Source of the DNA: Ahaetulla prasina
Lineage: Eukaryota; Chordata; Lepidosauria; Squamata; Colubridae
Length of the DNA: 64,000 nucleotides
Assembly (NCBI RefSeq): GCF_028640845.1
Contig: NC_080546.1
Coordinates: 84,324,757-84,388,756 of the forward strand
Direction: 5' to 3'
Shown: piece after piece, positions 62,589-64,000 of the stretch
How positions within the stretch are numbered: the stretch's first letter is position 1
Layout of the letters: the number at the start of each line of letters is the position of its first letter
Made by a program: the position numbers and the translations under genes
The notes under the pieces: generated by a model
The model's input: only the letters and a program-made list of their open reading frames with translations
What the model was told of the DNA's origin: nothing
Database searches by the model: none

Positions 62589-63127
62589 TGTTGTGGTCCA
62601 TCAGCAGCCTACAGAGCTGGCAATGGAGTCGGACAGCGATGAGGCTGAGGTGAGGACAGGGCCATCGGGGAGTGAGGTGCGGACTCCAGAGCCTCCAGAG
62701 ACTGAAAGTAGTGAGGAAAAGGAACAGGAGGAGCCAGTTCCTGATGCATGCATGAGAAGAGCTGCCAAAAGGCAAAAGCAGCTCAAGCAGAGAGGACAAC
62801 TCAGGAGTAGGGCCAAGAGATGATTGGCCCCTCCCATAAGGTTTAAAACAGACCAGCACTGGTGTTTCAGCTTTGCCAGAAAACAGCATTGTAGCTGCAT
62901 CCTCTGCTTTGTGTTTTTGTGACTTCTGGACATTTATCAGGAAGGGCCTTTGGCAGTTTTCCTAATTGGACTAAGGTTTATGATAACTGAAGAATTTGTG
63001 TTGGGAGGCATTTGTTTTACTTTGAGTTGAACAACGCTGAGAATGAAGCAATTCCCAGCTATTCGAATAAAGTTTATTTTATCACGGACTGAGTTTGTTG
63101 CTACCTACTTGGGTCTGGGTCACAACA
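62589..63127 (+). mobile_element. Solo LTR, group II
   Basis: 539 bp, TGTTGTGGTCCATC to GGGTCACAACA, duplication ATCCC / ATCTC (4 of 5) at 62584-62588 and 63128-63132. The frame from nucleotide 2 (62590) runs to a stop at 62821-62823, 77 codons: VVVHQQPTELAMESDSDEAE, then MRRAAKRQKQLKQRGQLRS. AATAAA at about 63065-63070 upstream of the 3' end. Confidence 0.93.
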
Positions 63128-63132
63128 ATCTC

Positions 63133-63297
63133 CTCCCCAACAGAGAAGAGACCTCTGGGGGCAGGATGACTGGGAGAGGGCAAGCATGAGACATGAGGAG
63201 CAACAGAGCTCAGGCAATGAGCAAGAATTGCCCCCTCCTGATCCCTGAGCATGGAGAGTAGAGAGAGGGCAGGAACAGTGCAGGCTGATGTGACAAC
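63133..63297. other. Short spacer between two LTRs, no element sequence recognised
   Basis: Purine-rich AGAAGAGACCTCTGGGGGCA, GAGAGGGCAAGCATGAGACA. Because both LTRs have their own target duplications and opposite orientations, I do not read this as a retroelement interior. Confidence 0.5.
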
Positions 63298-63302
63298 TCA
63301 GG

Positions 63303-63922
63303 TGTTCTGACCTAGGCTTCCTTAGAAATTAAACAGTACAAACTTAGTCCCGGCAAACCTCTTTAATTCATAAAGCTGTAAATTACTTTCATTTAAAGTC
63401 CGCAAGGCTTGATAAACAGTCTTTCACAGGAAGGTTATCAACATCCACCTATCTCATGTGGAACGCTGCCCAAGAACTAATTTCCAGATGCAGGGCAAGG
63501 CCAAACTTGGCACAGAGTCACAAACAGAAGTTTCAAAACTTGAATCGGCCAGATGAACTAATTGCTTCCTGCAAAAGCTCACGTCCCGTTAGTTTCTCTT
63601 TTGTGTCTTATGGGAGGGGCCAATCATCTCCAAGCCTTACTGCCATGTCAACCTTGTTTCCTTAATTGTTCCTGTCTCCTGGCAGCTCTGCGCATGCGTA
63701 CACTGGGAAAAGTCTCACACTGTTCTTCTGCCTCGCTGATGTCATGCTCCGGAGACTCTGGAGGCAGCAAAGCACTACCAGATGGCCTTGGCCCTCTCTC
63801 TGCCTCCAACTCAGAGCCATAGTCCAAGCCTTCCCCAGACTCCAGGACTGGCCCATGCTCCTCCCCAAACTCCTCTGACTGAACTTGCTGCCAGCTCTGC
63901 TGGTTGCTGGCGGGCCACAACA
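63303..63922 (-). mobile_element. Solo LTR, group II
   Basis: 620 bp minus strand, TGTTGTGGCCCG to AGGTCAGAACA; perfect duplication TCAGG at 63298-63302 and 63923-63927. The U3 frame is shifted once near its start but keeps the acidic part (EEFGEEHGPVLESGEGLD) and MRRAARRQEQLRKQG. Confidence 0.92.
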
Positions 63923-64000
63923 TCAGGGGGAGAATGCCCCACCCCCTTCACAAGGCACACCTGGGGACTGAGACGCTATGGAGTGGGGAGGAATTTGTCT

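Noticed and set aside
62589..63922. A paired-LTR retroelement with 62589-63127 and 63303-63922 as its ends
   Set aside because: The LTRs are in opposite orientation, each has its own duplication, and only 165 bp of noncoding sequence lies between them.

Overview
This window looks like noncoding, repeat-dominated DNA from a squamate reptile, most likely an advanced (colubroid) snake. The evidence is the mix of repeat families: BovB (RTE) LINE fragments, tRNA-derived SINEs of the Sauria type, a CR1-group LINE whose 3' end runs into (ATTCT)n arrays (the snake 'L3/Snake1' pattern, named from memory), reptile CR1 3' ends, many small hAT-type elements, Penelope-like (PLE) fragments, and a long GATA/GACA array of the Bkm type. 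I found no host protein-coding exon, tRNA, rRNA or other RNA gene. Almost every open frame is either a decayed transposon gene or a reading of a simple repeat.

Layout. 1-11 kb: PLE-like 'family A' copies, hAT elements, a Sauria SINE, LINE-X and BovB fragments, and long pyrimidine tracts. 11-19 kb: five solo LTRs (four of one superfamily, one different), a 43-bp minisatellite, tandem PLE terminal repeats, and a large inverted repeat of CR1 plus hAT. 19-30 kb: LINE-X reverse transcriptase remnant, more PLE with an AT array, an L3 LINE broken by an LTR, and four more solo LTRs. 30-38 kb: CCT, GA and GGAA tracts, foldback and hAT elements, some nested, and an intact Sauria SINE. 38.6-39.9 kb: GATA/GACA/GGAT array with higher-order structure. 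40-49 kb: L2-clade LINE, a three-deep nest (LTR in hAT in hAT), nested hATs and another LTR. 50-55 kb: the longest element, an L3 LINE body with endonuclease and reverse transcriptase, inverted relative to its own 3' tail and flanked by ATTCT-type arrays. 55-60 kb: L2 3' end, PLE endonuclease C-terminus, L1 ORF1 split by a LINE, and two CR1 ends. 60-64 kb: a hAT with an internal minisatellite and two solo LTRs.

The elements do not work together as a pathway; they form a stratigraphy. Many boundaries are fixed by target-site duplications (TSDs) read directly from the sequence: 8 bp for hAT, 5 bp for LTRs, 12 bp for SINEs. The most interesting signals are: (1) an open frame that starts at nucleotide 2 of the LTR in eight of eleven related solo LTRs and encodes an acidic, proline-rich segment followed by a basic tail; (2) a hammerhead-ribozyme-like motif of identical geometry in three PLE-like families; (3) three inversions that look like twin-primed retrotransposition; (4) the Bkm-type array.
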